In this document: piece after piece, positions 1 through 8,582 of the stretch
Layout: each line of letters begins with the position of its first letter
Numbering within the stretch: the stretch's first letter is position 1
Source: SXOA01 sp051004015
GTDB taxonomy: Bacteria > Planctomycetota > Planctomycetia > Pirellulales > Pirellulaceae
NCBI GenBank assembly: GCA_051004015.1
Contig: JBPCKT010000157.1
Location: 124,001 to 188,000 of the forward strand
Direction: 5' to 3'
Length of the DNA stretch: 64,000 nt
Notes under the pieces: generated by a model
Seen by the model: the letters and a program-made list of their open reading frames with translations, nothing else
What the model was told of the DNA's origin: nothing
Databases searched by the model: none
Program-made: the position numbers and the translations under genes

Positions 1-37
1 ATTTCTTGACGGGTTTCTTGGTTGCTTTTTTGGCCAT
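1..37 (-). CDS. N-terminus of a lysine-rich protein (partial)
   Basis: An ATG at 37 on the minus strand opens a frame that runs off the left edge. The twelve visible residues read MAKKATKKPVKK, a very basic Lys/Ala/Thr N-terminus of the kind seen in histone-H1-like or nucleic-acid-binding proteins and in basic tails of many others. A purine-rich stretch (GAGACAAGAGAG) lies a few bases upstream and could act as ribosome binding site. It lies 19 nt downstream of the serine hydrolase gene on the same strand. No function can be assigned from so short a piece. Confidence 0.5.
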   Translation of the reverse strand, partial: MAKKATKKPVKK

Positions 38-56
38 GGTGACTCTCTTGTCTCGT

Positions 57-1187
57 TTACACAAAGGCGGCAGCGACGGCATTGGATAGGGCGACCAGCC
101 GCCAGGGTCCGCGGGCGCGTTCGCCGCTGGTGAAGATGATGCAGAAGCCTTCAGTCCGGGGATCGACCCAGAACAGCGTTCCCGTCGAGCCGAGATGGCC
201 GAAGATGTGCGGCCCCAGCACATCGCATAGCGCGTCGTCGTGCTGCCGATGGTTCAGGCTCCAGCCCAGACCCCAGGGACGAGAGCGGCGGATCGGCTCC
301 GGCAGGTCGGGATGGTCATCCAGCCGATTGGTCGTCATCAGCTCCACGGTCTTTTGCGTAAGCAATCGAACATCCCCATATTTGCCGCCACCCAGCATGA
401 GTTGGCAGAGGACCGCGAAATCCTCGGGGGTGCTGAACATGCCTCCCCACGGCGAACCGAGTTCCCGCCAATACTTGCTGTTCCAATCAAAACTCGGCTC
501 CTGATACGCCTGCGTCTGCACTCGAACCAGCCGCTCCTGCGTCTTGGCGGGCAAGCCGCGCGAGCCGAGCGACGTGGAATGGAGGCCCAGCGGCTCGAAA
601 ATCTCTTGGCGGAGAAACTCGTGAATGGTCATGCCGCTGAGCCTCTGCACCAGCTCGGCGACGACGAGCGTCCCCATGCTCTGATAGCTGTAACCCGTGC
701 CGGGGGGGAAAAGCGGCACGGTTTCGCGGATGGCCGCTGAGATGAACTTCTCCAGCGGGGCGTGATCGCGGCGCAGCTCGTTATTGTTCTTCAGCATGTC
801 AGGCAGCCCCGACGTATGCGTGAAGAGCTGCTGCACCAGCGTCGCTTCCTTGTGATGCGCGGCGAAGTCCGGCAGGTAATCCGTGACGCGCCGCGACAGG
901 CTCAGCAGCCCGCGCTCCACCAGCATCATCGCTCCCAAGTACACAATCGGCTTGGTGATGGACGCCAAGAGGAACATCCCGTCTCGGCGGATGGGCGGCG
1001 CATCCGCTTCCGGTCCCTGCCGCCCGAAATACCGGGGCTCAACGAGCTTCCCCCGCCGCCCCACGGCAATCGCTCCGCCGGGAATGGTGCCATCCGCAGT
1101 CCACTTTTCCAGCAGCTCGTACGCCCGCTGCAGGCGCTGCGGATCGAGGCCGATTTCTTCAGGTTTGGCGAGAGGGAGGTGAGGCAT
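57..1187 (-). CDS. Serine hydrolase, beta-lactamase class C / esterase family
   Basis: This is a beta-lactamase-fold serine hydrolase of the PBP4*/EstB type, which normally acts as an esterase, D-aminopeptidase or penicillin-binding-like enzyme. The SxxK nucleophile motif is seen as SITK, the second motif as YSYQS (Tyr of YxN), and a C-terminal HLGST replaces the KTG box, as in many esterase members. Length of about 376 residues is usual. I chose the ATG at 1187 (MPHLPLAKPEE) over an in-frame GTG at 1214 because family members begin near here; neither has a clear SD. No signal peptide is visible, so it is probably cytoplasmic. It follows the CxxCH protein gene by 36 nt on the same strand, suggesting co-transcription. 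Substrate unknown. Confidence 0.85.
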   Translation of the reverse strand: MPHLPLAKPEEIGLDPQRLQRAYELLEKWTADGTIPGGAIAVGRRGKLVEPRYFGRQGPEADAPPIRRDGMFLLASITKPIVYLGAMMLVERGLLSLSRRVTDYLPDFAAHHKEATLVQQLFTHTSGLPDMLKNNNELRRDHAPLEKFISAAIRETVPLFPPGTGYSYQSMGTLVVAELVQRLSGMTIHEFLRQEIFEPLGLHSTSLGSRGLPAKTQERLVRVQTQAYQEPSFDWNSKYWRELGSPWGGMFSTPEDFAVLCQLMLGGGKYGDVRLLTQKTVELMTTNRLDDHPDLPEPIRRSRPWGLGWSLNHRQHDDALCDVLGPHIFGHLGSTGTLFWVDPRTEGFCIIFTSGERARGPWRLVALSNAVAAAFV

Positions 1188-1223
1188 GAGTGAAATTGTT
1201 CTGGTAAGGGACACGTATTGACG

Positions 1224-3758
1224 CTACTTCTTCCCTCCACTCTCCACCCACGCCATCAGATCCAGGATCTCTATCTCCGTCAGAGTATTCAACAGACCCG
1301 TCGGCATGGAAGAGACAATCGACGCCTGACGGGTTTCGATGGAGTCGCGGCGGATGCGGGTGATTTGAGCCGGCTCGAGCGGGTTGATGGAGAAGTAGAG
1401 CTGCTCCTTGTCGCCGCCCGCAAGCTGGCCGACGACGACTTCGCCGTCCGTGGTCAGGATGCGGGTATCGCGGTATTTTTCGTCAATCACGCGGGAGGGA
1501 TGAATCATCGCGTCCACCAGATCCCGCCGGCTATAGCGGGCTGCCGCGCCGGCCAGGTCCGGGCCGATGGTTCCTCCTTCGCCCCCCAGCCGATGACAAC
1601 GGCTGCAAAGGGCCGCGCCAAAAATCTGGCGGCCGTGGTCCAGGTTTCGGGGCTGCTCCTTGGTCTTGTCGAGCGCGGCCAGCACTTCTTCCAACTTCCA
1701 TTCACGGACGTGCGGGCGATTCGTCACGGCGGGAAGCGCCGGCTCGTCACTTTTGCCGAGCGTGGCGATGAGCGGCGCGAGCTCGCGCTGTTCTTCTTCG
1801 CACAGGCTTGCCAGCACGTCGGACCGGATGAAGCCGACGAACCGCTGCATGTAGCTCGAGCCCTCGTAGCGATCCATTTTCTTCACCTCGGACAGATACT
1901 GCCGCCGCTGGTCGAGCGACCAGCCGTGGGCTAGATTGCGCAGCGCATAGATGAAGAACATTTGCTCCTCTTGCTTCCTGGCAGCGGCCAGCAGCTTCAA
2001 GGTCGGGGCGATGACCCGCGGCGAATCTAGGAAGACCAGCAGCTCGCACAGCAAGTAGTTTTCCGCGAAAGACTCGGCGGGATAGAGCGCTTCCAGCCTG
2101 GCCAGGTAGCGGGACTTGCCCTGACCCGGCGGGCCGAGGCGGATGAAACCAAGCTCCATCGCTCGCAAAGCGATCAACCGCTCTTTGTCGTTCAAAGCCC
2201 GGCTGCTGAGCAGCTCCAGGCGCCCGGCATGCAACTGGTCGCGGTCCGCGGGAGCGGCGACACGGACCAAGGTGAGCAGCTCCATCGCGCGGCGGAGGCC
2301 CGAGTTGCGGGAATCGCCGAATTGCCCGACGTGATGCGGCGGATGATTCTCGATCGCCACGCGGGCCGCGCTGCGGAGAAACGGATCGATGCTGTCGAGC
2401 TCACGCCAGGCACTTTCCAGAGGAGCTGCCGCCGCCTCCGCGGTGGCGAGATTCTCCAGCGTGCGCCTTTTCTGGCGGAGAACCTCCTGGGCTTTGGCGC
2501 CGGACGCCGCGTTCTCGTTCGCACCAGCAGGCTTCTCCCCTGTCCATCGCACGCGATAGATGGCGGACTGCGTCCCGCGCCCTCCCACGGTGAAGTACAT
2601 CGCACCGTCGGGTCCAAACGCCAGGTCGGTCAGGTTCAGCGGCTTGCCCTTCACGAAAACTTCGGCCCGGCCGGTGTAGCTGCTTCCCTTGTGTGTCAGA
2701 TGCACGGCGATGATGCGGCCATAGGCCCAGTCCAGGATGTAGAGGGCCCGTTGATAGTGCGCCGGGAACTTGCTTTGTGTGCCAAATTCCACGCCCGTCG
2801 GCGAGCCGAGGCCGATATCGACCACTCGCGGCAGAGCGTCGGCGAAGAAATCGGGCCACAGGTTCGTCTCCTGCCGCCAGCCGTACTCGCCCCCGGGGAC
2901 AACGTGCATCACGCAGGTGGGGCGATACCAGGTGGCCCCCGCATCCCACTCCATGTCGGCATCATAGGTGAACAGATCCCCCTCCGGGTTTACCGCCAGG
3001 TCGTACGGATTGCGAAAGCCGCCGGCGACCAACTCCCAGGTCTTCCCCTCGGCATCGAACCGCAACACGTGCCCGCAGGGCGGTCGGGCGTCGGAATCGA
3101 ACAGGAACTCATTCCAGACGCAGGGCAGCAGGCGGTCTTGCTGAGGATTGCGATACGGCGAGAGCGGCGAGATATCGGGCGAAACCCGCACGTTGTTGCC
3201 ACAGGCGAGATAGATTTTGCCGTCCTTTCCCAGGGCCAGACCGTTCCGTCCATGCCCCGTCCCTCCTTCGAGTTTCTTGAGCAGCTTGACCTCATCGTAG
3301 GTATCATCGCCATCATTATCCTTGAGCCGGTAGATGCCGAGCGAGTTGTTCGCGCTCACGTACAGCGCACCGTGGGCGAAGAGCAGGCTGCGGCATTCCA
3401 GCAGGTCGCTGTTGATCGTCTCCACCTTGGCGACGGACTTTTGCTGGGCATCGAGCGTCATTCGGAGGAGCCCTTTGTCCTCCCGGGCGACCACGATCCG
3501 CCCCTGTGGGTCAAAGGCCAGGCTGATCCAGGAGCCTTCCCCTGGTGCTGACGTCCGGACCATCTCCACGGCATACCCCGGCAGGGCCGAGATGGACACG
3601 GGACTGGCCACGCCGCCGCTCTCCAGGGCCAGCTTCCACTGGTTGTAGTCGTTGAGGTCGGCCTCGGGGAGTTGGGCGTTTGCCGGTGCTCCCTGGAGCA
3701 GCAATGCCGCCAGGACCGCCCCCGCGAGCCTCCCCCGGATGAGCGTCGTTTTATTCAT
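1224..3758 (-). CDS. PVC-type heme-binding CxxCH beta-propeller protein
   Basis: A secreted protein of about 844 residues. After a signal peptide (MNKTTLIRGRLAGAVLAALLL...ANA) comes a sorbosone-dehydrogenase-like beta-propeller (about residues 30-410, with repeats such as 'GFRNPYDLAVNPEGDLF' and 'LTDLAFGPDGAMYF'), then a helical HEAT-like region, then a C-terminal cytochrome c domain with heme motif CSRCH and downstream IGPDL. This is the planctomycete-specific propeller/cytochrome family, presumed to be a periplasmic dehydrogenase or electron-transfer protein; the substrate is not known. The ATG at 3758 is preferred over the in-frame GTG at 3779 because AAGGAAGG lies 10 nt upstream. Likely first gene of an operon with the serine hydrolase. 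Confidence 0.9.
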   Translation of the reverse strand: MNKTTLIRGRLAGAVLAALLLQGAPANAQLPEADLNDYNQWKLALESGGVASPVSISALPGYAVEMVRTSAPGEGSWISLAFDPQGRIVVAREDKGLLRMTLDAQQKSVAKVETINSDLLECRSLLFAHGALYVSANNSLGIYRLKDNDGDDTYDEVKLLKKLEGGTGHGRNGLALGKDGKIYLACGNNVRVSPDISPLSPYRNPQQDRLLPCVWNEFLFDSDARPPCGHVLRFDAEGKTWELVAGGFRNPYDLAVNPEGDLFTYDADMEWDAGATWYRPTCVMHVVPGGEYGWRQETNLWPDFFADALPRVVDIGLGSPTGVEFGTQSKFPAHYQRALYILDWAYGRIIAVHLTHKGSSYTGRAEVFVKGKPLNLTDLAFGPDGAMYFTVGGRGTQSAIYRVRWTGEKPAGANENAASGAKAQEVLRQKRRTLENLATAEAAAAPLESAWRELDSIDPFLRSAARVAIENHPPHHVGQFGDSRNSGLRRAMELLTLVRVAAPADRDQLHAGRLELLSSRALNDKERLIALRAMELGFIRLGPPGQGKSRYLARLEALYPAESFAENYLLCELLVFLDSPRVIAPTLKLLAAARKQEEQMFFIYALRNLAHGWSLDQRRQYLSEVKKMDRYEGSSYMQRFVGFIRSDVLASLCEEEQRELAPLIATLGKSDEPALPAVTNRPHVREWKLEEVLAALDKTKEQPRNLDHGRQIFGAALCSRCHRLGGEGGTIGPDLAGAAARYSRRDLVDAMIHPSRVIDEKYRDTRILTTDGEVVVGQLAGGDKEQLYFSINPLEPAQITRIRRDSIETRQASIVSSMPTGLLNTLTEIEILDLMAWVESGGKK

Positions 3759-4218
3759 GTTTTTGAACCTTCCTTGCACAGTCCCAAGCTGCGATTGGTG
3801 AATTCACAAAGTATTGATATACAACACTTTACAACAATTTATTCTTGCAAGTTCTTATTCATAACGCCGCTGACTCAGCCTCATTCTTATTCACCCAAAC
3901 TGATCCACGAAAGCATCGCCGAATGCAGCGCCCCTTGCCAGCAGGCTGACGGCAAAATCCTTTTTGGCGGGCACTGCGGCATCAGAGTGCCCACCGCGGA
4001 CGGTGCCGCGCACAGGGATTGAGTAATTGTATACATGTCCTGTTGGCACAGTCAATAGGTGCGCAGTAATTTTTTATGACATAGTGTTGACAGGCGTTTG
4101 TGCCCGGCGAGCGGCCTGCGTAAGCTGGCCGGTGAGTCTGCACGCCAGGGAGGTGGCTTTTGGCGGTTCCACGTGACCGGCCAGCTTACGCAGGCCGCTC
4201 GCCGAAGAGCAGTGCGGG
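3759..4218. other. Intergenic region, 460 nt, no gene seen
   Basis: Between the ArsR-type gene and the CxxCH gene, both on the minus strand. The part at 3790-3890 is clearly AT-rich compared with its surroundings and should contain the CxxCH gene promoter; I could not fix convincing -35/-10 boxes. A 100-nt inverted-repeat element occupies 4105-4204. Short ORFs here have no SD or family features. Confidence 0.5.
4105..4204. repeat. REPIN-like inverted-repeat element, copy 1
   Basis: Two perfect 29-nt arms (4105-4133 and 4176-4204, beginning CGGCGAGCGGCCTGCG) flank a 42-nt centre. The reverse complement of the whole element matches the element at 8470-8568, including most of the centre, so it is a dispersed mobile-type repeat rather than a simple terminator. 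It starts 14 nt 3' of the ArsR-type stop codon, so it may also end transcription. Confidence 0.85.
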
Positions 4219-4548
4219 CTAGCTCGACTTCGGCAGCTCCAGCCGGCAGCAGCCGAGGTCGAGGTGCTCGCTCTGAGCCTGGTCGACGGGAAAGACGTCC
4301 GGATGGATGGAGTAGAGGCTGAACCGCCCTTGCCGCTCGGTTTGCAGGATGCCGCACCGCCGCAGGATCTGCAGATGGTGGGAAACGTTGGCGATGTCTT
4401 CCTGGAGGTCTTCGGCGAGCTGGCTGACGCTCTTCCGGCCGTTCCGCAGGGCTTGCACAATCCGCAGCCGGTCTTCGTCCCCCAGCGCTTTCAGCCGCTC
4501 CGCACAGAGCTTGGAAGCAAGTCCGGCTGTTTGAGGAAGCTCCTTCAT
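4219..4548 (-). CDS. ArsR/SmtB-family winged-helix regulator
   Basis: A 109-residue protein with the ArsR winged HTH: 'LKALGDEDRLRIVQALRNG' forms the first helices, 'SVSQLAEDLQEDIANVSHHLQIL' the recognition helix region, and 'GILQTERQGRFSLYSI' the wing. ArsR proteins are dimeric repressors sensing metals or other signals. The classical ELCVCDL metal motif is absent, but a CC pair occurs near the C-terminus (DLGCCRLEL), so the ligand cannot be predicted. The ATG at 4548 is chosen because the upstream in-frame GTG at 4590 lies inside a palindromic repeat. A TATACT hexamer lies 6 nt upstream of the ATG, which would imply a nearly leaderless mRNA; no good -35 was found. Confidence 0.85.
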   Translation of the reverse strand: MKELPQTAGLASKLCAERLKALGDEDRLRIVQALRNGRKSVSQLAEDLQEDIANVSHHLQILRRCGILQTERQGRFSLYSIHPDVFPVDQAQSEHLDLGCCRLELPKSS

Positions 4549-4570
4549 GCTCGCAGTATAGCGAATGCGA

Positions 4571-4624
4571 AGCTTAGCCGCCGCGTCCACGCGGCGGGCC
4601 CCGCCTGGAGGCGGGGGCTAAGCT
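4571..4624. repeat. Nested palindromic element
   Basis: Outer arms AGCTTAGCC (4571-4579) and GGCTAAGCT (4616-4624) enclose two adjacent hairpins, CCGCGTCCACGCGG and CCCGCCTGGAGGCGGG. The 2-nt centres and self-contained arms match the style of the other short palindromes in this window. It lies between the DUF1598 stop codon and the ArsR start. Confidence 0.6.
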
Positions 4625-4636
4625 GGCGATCGCTCA

Positions 4637-6433
4637 TCAGTCCCACCACCACGCGCCGCGGGGCAGTTCCTTGGGGGCGGCGTCCTTCCTCTGGCCCTTG
4701 AGTGCGCCGTATTCGTCCGGCTTGACGGCTTCTTTCTTGGCCAGGCCACGGGCCTCGACGACCACGCCGCCGCTGACTCCCGCGGTGACGACACTCCCGT
4801 TGATGAGCCGGTAGTTGACGACTGAATCGACCTTCGTGGGAGCGATCCCCAAGGCCGGCTCATACTGCCCTTCGGGGCCGAAGTGGGTCATGTGCCAACT
4901 GACCTGGCCGGGGAGGTCTTCGCTCTTGATCAGCGCGGTGACGAGGGCCAAGTCAAAGACATTCCGCATGTCGGCATAGATCGGATACTTCGCCGCCAAC
5001 GATTCAAAATTCTTCGTGAAGCTGCGGGCGAACTTGCTGTTGAGATCGCTGGACTTGCCGGTATGCACGCGCTCCCCCCGCTCGGTCAGCATTTCGTTTT
5101 CGCTGAGCACCTTGACGCCGGGGCCGTGCAGCTCAAAGGCGTCGTTTTGCGGGGCGCTGCGGAGGGCGTCGTAGTTCAGCGTGAACCACCAGCGAAGGAC
5201 GTTCATCGGCGGCGGGGCTTCTCCCTTGGCCAGCTCGATCGAGTCGAGGTAGCTGGTGACGCCACCGGTTCCCTTCTCGAGCCCCATGCCGACCAGCTTC
5301 ATGCGGTAATCCGCTTCCACGATGACGCGGGCGGCGTGGGTCCGCGGGTCGATGCCGTGCGTGGTAATGTCCTGTTGGCCGAGGGCGGAGCGGAGGTCTT
5401 CCAGGAACTCGCCCCGGTTGGTGGACGTGAGCGATTTCTTGCTCCACTCGGCTTGCTTGGCCTGAATGGCGGCCAGCCCTGCTTTCGTCGGCACAATCGC
5501 GCAGCCGAATCGGCCAGTTTCGCTGTAGGCGTTGCGGAGCGTGACGACCAGGTCGTCGAGCTGCACGACCGGGCGGCCTTTTTCATCGACCATGCGGCCG
5601 TCGTCATCGGGCCGCCAGTCGCCGGCTGGGCCGGCCAGCACAATGTCTCCCGTTTCCGGATAGACGAGGACGAACTGAATCCTTTGCAGGCCCGCCAGGT
5701 TCCGCATCACGGCATCGGGACTTTTTCCCTGAGCGTGCAGGAGCTGCACCTCGCGCTCCAGGCGCGTGAGACTGATCTTCCGCAGGATGGAAGTCCGCCG
5801 GGGACTAGCCGAGCTGCCGACAACGGCGGCGGACTTGCGAACGTCCGAAAGCGAGCGGTCGATATCTCCGTTGTATTTCTTCAGCACGCCACCTGCGTCG
5901 ACATAGACGCCGGTGGCGAATTCCGCGATCGAGCCGGGGCCGCCGACGTCTTCCCAAGTGTCCGGATCGATGGTCGTGACGATCAGGTCAATGAGCGAAT
6001 CAAAGTCCGCCATCACGCCGCCGCCGCGAGTGCCGCCCGGTCCATCGCCGCCGGAAAAACCGCCCGCTCCGCCGCCGTAACCGCCGCTGGAGCCTGACGA
6101 GCCGAGTTGACGGTACGTGCCGCTGCGAGCCTGGTCGCTGCGGATGTCATAAGCCGTGGCGAAAGACGCATCCCGCGCGCCGGATCTGGCCTGGGCCGCC
6201 GCGATGACCGCAAGCGCCTGGTCTCGACCCTCCGCCGAAAGACCATCGGCCGCCGCCCGCGCCGGGCCGAACTCGCCGGCTTCCACGTGTGCGGCAATCG
6301 ACGAGGGGGTTCTCCCCTGCGCTGCCGCGGAGCGCAGCAGGATGGATGCCGGGTAAAAGGCCAGGCCGACAATGAGCAAACACATGACTCCGCGCGCTAA
6401 TTGGCGAGGGCCATTCCACGAAAACTTCTTCAC
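4637..6433 (-). CDS. DUF1598-type secreted protein
   Basis: About 598 residues, with a basic N-terminus and hydrophobic signal segment (MCLLIVGLAFYPASILL) followed by cleavage-like AAAQ. A Gly/Ser-rich low-complexity stretch at about residues 105-140 separates a short helical N-terminal region from the conserved domain, which I recognise as DUF1598, a planctomycete-restricted family of unknown function; the block 'VLVYPETGDIVLAGPAGDW' is its clearest part. Probably periplasmic or surface-located. The GTG at 6433 has AGAGG 6 nt upstream; the longer reading from ATG at 6475 has no SD. Neighbours give no functional hint. Confidence 0.8.
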   Translation of the reverse strand: MKKFSWNGPRQLARGVMCLLIVGLAFYPASILLRSAAAQGRTPSSIAAHVEAGEFGPARAAADGLSAEGRDQALAVIAAAQARSGARDASFATAYDIRSDQARSGTYRQLGSSGSSGGYGGGAGGFSGGDGPGGTRGGGVMADFDSLIDLIVTTIDPDTWEDVGGPGSIAEFATGVYVDAGGVLKKYNGDIDRSLSDVRKSAAVVGSSASPRRTSILRKISLTRLEREVQLLHAQGKSPDAVMRNLAGLQRIQFVLVYPETGDIVLAGPAGDWRPDDDGRMVDEKGRPVVQLDDLVVTLRNAYSETGRFGCAIVPTKAGLAAIQAKQAEWSKKSLTSTNRGEFLEDLRSALGQQDITTHGIDPRTHAARVIVEADYRMKLVGMGLEKGTGGVTSYLDSIELAKGEAPPPMNVLRWWFTLNYDALRSAPQNDAFELHGPGVKVLSENEMLTERGERVHTGKSSDLNSKFARSFTKNFESLAAKYPIYADMRNVFDLALVTALIKSEDLPGQVSWHMTHFGPEGQYEPALGIAPTKVDSVVNYRLINGSVVTAGVSGGVVVEARGLAKKEAVKPDEYGALKGQRKDAAPKELPRGAWWWD

Positions 6434-6611
6434 AGCGCACCTCTTCTCAGATTTGCCCCTGAGAAAGAACTGCATCTAGTGTGACACAAAGAGCGGTCCC
6501 GAGTCAAGTTATGCGTGCCTGCTGTAGTGGTACAGTTTGAATCGCTGCTAGAAAAAACTTCCGCAACTCAAAAAGAGTGATGGCCGGCTGCACTGAAATT
6601 AGGCAGGCGGT

Positions 6612-6947
6612 CTAGGGCATGGGCGGATTCGGGTCAGGTGCGAGAATCATGCCTGCTCCAGCGCGATGTCCCACCCCAGTCATGGGCTGGGGGAGTGAAG
6701 AGTTGGGCGATTCTCCCCAGACCCGTTTGTACCAATGACTTTCCATGCTCCCGCGAATCTCCCGAAGGCTTGACCGAAACTCGCGTTCCTTGGAAAGCTC
6801 GGCAGTCAATCGCCGTTGCTCTACGGAAAGGTCGGCTGACCGCCGCTGCTCCACGAACCACGCGACGGCCAAGGCGACGACAACTGTCACCCAGAACAAG
6901 TCCCGGATTGAGAAGATATACCACCGTCGTTTCGGCTTGTCGCTCAT
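6612..6947 (-). CDS. Small single-pass membrane protein
   Basis: A 111-residue protein beginning MSDKPKRRWYIFSIRDLFWV. Residues about 12-30 (FSIRDLFWVTVVVALAVAW) form a transmembrane helix preceded by basic residues, which suggests the N-terminus is inside. A polar helical, possibly coiled-coil segment rich in Arg/Glu (about 33-65) follows, then a Pro-rich tail. The FSIRDL(F/L)W-x-hydrophobic opening is a common planctomycete small membrane protein type of unknown role. No SD is visible. Transcribed on its own between the ceramidase-like and DUF1598 genes. Confidence 0.7.
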   Translation of the reverse strand: MSDKPKRRWYIFSIRDLFWVTVVVALAVAWFVEQRRSADLSVEQRRLTAELSKEREFRSSLREIRGSMESHWYKRVWGESPNSSLPQPMTGVGHRAGAGMILAPDPNPPMP

Positions 6948-7058
6948 GGTGTCAGGCTCCGCAGGCTGTACTTCATGGGTGCATTGTAGCGGGAGAGCGA
7001 ACCACTTCAGATTCCAGGCGTCGTTCGCTCCCGCTGCGGGATCGTACTCAGCACTCCG

Positions 7059-8429
7059 TTACGGCTCCTTCCGCACCTTCTTCATCAATCTTCCAACGGC
7101 AACCGCGATTCGGTCTTCGGTGTCGAGAGCCCAGCGGTCGGCGGGGTGCATGTATTCGTAGAGGTTGGTTCCTTCGTAGAGCCCCTCGATGATGTTTCGC
7201 CGGGAGGGGATGTAGGCGATGAGGTCGGCCGAGTAGGATGTGACCCAGGTCCCTTCGCCGTACTCCGAGCGAAAACGGTCGGCGTAGTCGACCAGCGTTT
7301 CGCCGCCGAGCGAAATCCAGTCCTGGTCCCCCAGCCGCCAGACCTGGATCGCGTAAGGGGCGGACTTCTCCAACGGCTGGCCGGCGCCGAGCTGTTTCAA
7401 AAAGCGTTTGGCCCAGCGGACCCGAATGGGGTTGGTTCCCTTGGCGTATTCTTCCAGCTCCTCGCGGGTGGCGACTTTATCGAAGTCGAGGTCGATCGAC
7501 TCGAAGGCAGTCCGGAGCCTCGGAGCAAGCGACTTTCGAGAGTCCGAGCGGAGCACCTCCTCCACCCCCGCCGCCAACTGGTTGCCGTATTTCTCGCACA
7601 GCTCCACGGTCCGCCGCGGCAGCGGGTTCTGATCGCCGCCGCAGCCGGTGACGAACAGGGCGGTCGCACCGGGGTGCTGCTTCTCGATCGCAATCTGGGC
7701 GAAGCCCGCGTAGTCTCCGCACCACTGGTAGAAGCTAAGCGTGGTATTGTGGCAGGCGTAGCCGAAGACCACGGCCACCAGCTTGCCGCCCTCGTCCTTG
7801 ACGGCCAGCACGGGGACGCGGTGATCGACCGGCCCTTTTAGCTGCTCGCCGCGGGCCAGGATGGCCGGCACTTCCGCCTCCTTGTTGTTGCGGCGATTGA
7901 CGGCGAAGGTACACTGGCCGACGCCGGCCGTGACGCTCGCCGGCTGGAGGGCCGCAATCGCCTGGCCGATGACCGCGATCATCTGTTTCTCCAGCCGCTG
8001 CGAGTATTCGTTGACCCGCTTCTGCTGGGTTTCGTCGAGCGGGTAATAGTCTTCCAGGTCTCCCCGCACCACCGGGGCACAGTGATTGTGTGAATACGTC
8101 AGGCGGACCTGCGAGCGGTCGAGCCCGTGCCGCTTCTTGACCGCCTCGCTGACGCTGTCGTACATCCATCGCGGAATGCCGCACAAGTCGCTGGTGAGCA
8201 GCACGACCCGCTTGCCGCCGGCGTCCTCTAGGGCGAGGGCTTTGATCCAGACGTCATGCAGCTTCCCTTCCGCCGGGTGATCCCGCCCGCCATAGCCGGC
8301 CAGCCACATCGGCTGCTCGGGGGTGATGTTGGCTTTGGCGACGCCGGCTTTCCAGCCGTCGGCAGCGGGGGCGATCGGGGCAGCTAGAGAAAGTAGGGCA
8401 GCGAGCGCACTTAAGAGAATCAATCGCAT
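7059..8429 (-). CDS. Neutral/alkaline ceramidase-like hydrolase
   Basis: A secreted 456-residue protein with signal peptide (MRLILLSALAALLSLAAPIAPAA) and the neutral/alkaline non-lysosomal ceramidase N-terminal fold. Metal-site type motifs are present: 'SHNHCAP', 'GYACHNTT' and 'GCGGDQNP'. Bacterial relatives cleave the N-acyl bond of ceramide, but planctomycetes carry many paralogs of this domain with unproved substrates and this one lacks the long C-terminal part of true ceramidases. The ATG at 8429 has AAGGAC about 7 nt upstream and is preferred over an upstream in-frame start at 8453. A REPIN-like element separates it from the zinc-ribbon gene upstream. Confidence 0.85.
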   Translation of the reverse strand: MRLILLSALAALLSLAAPIAPAADGWKAGVAKANITPEQPMWLAGYGGRDHPAEGKLHDVWIKALALEDAGGKRVVLLTSDLCGIPRWMYDSVSEAVKKRHGLDRSQVRLTYSHNHCAPVVRGDLEDYYPLDETQQKRVNEYSQRLEKQMIAVIGQAIAALQPASVTAGVGQCTFAVNRRNNKEAEVPAILARGEQLKGPVDHRVPVLAVKDEGGKLVAVVFGYACHNTTLSFYQWCGDYAGFAQIAIEKQHPGATALFVTGCGGDQNPLPRRTVELCEKYGNQLAAGVEEVLRSDSRKSLAPRLRTAFESIDLDFDKVATREELEEYAKGTNPIRVRWAKRFLKQLGAGQPLEKSAPYAIQVWRLGDQDWISLGGETLVDYADRFRSEYGEGTWVTSYSADLIAYIPSRRNIIEGLYEGTNLYEYMHPADRWALDTEDRIAVAVGRLMKKVRKEP

Positions 8430-8469
8430 CGTAAGGTCCTTGCAGAATCGCAATCAGACTGCTGGTGAT

Positions 8470-8568
8470 CGGCGAGCGGCCTGCGTAAGCTGGCCGGTCA
8501 CGCGGAACCGGCGAAAGGACCGCCCCGGCGTGCGGACTCACCGGCCAGCTTACGCTGGCCGCTCGCCG
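8470..8568. repeat. REPIN-like inverted-repeat element, copy 2
   Basis: 29-nt arms (8470-8498, 8540-8568; one mismatch) around a 41-nt centre. Compared with the reverse complement of the 4105-4204 copy, the centre shares blocks such as GGAACCG and GGCGTGC, so the two are the same element in opposite orientation. It lies 14 nt 3' of the stop codon of the gene above, the same placement as copy 1. Confidence 0.85.
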
Positions 8569-8582
8569 GTGAGAAGTGCGGG

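Noticed and set aside
2229..3551. 440-aa plus-strand ORF
   Set aside because: Exact antisense shadow of the CxxCH propeller gene in a GC-rich frame; no SD or domain.
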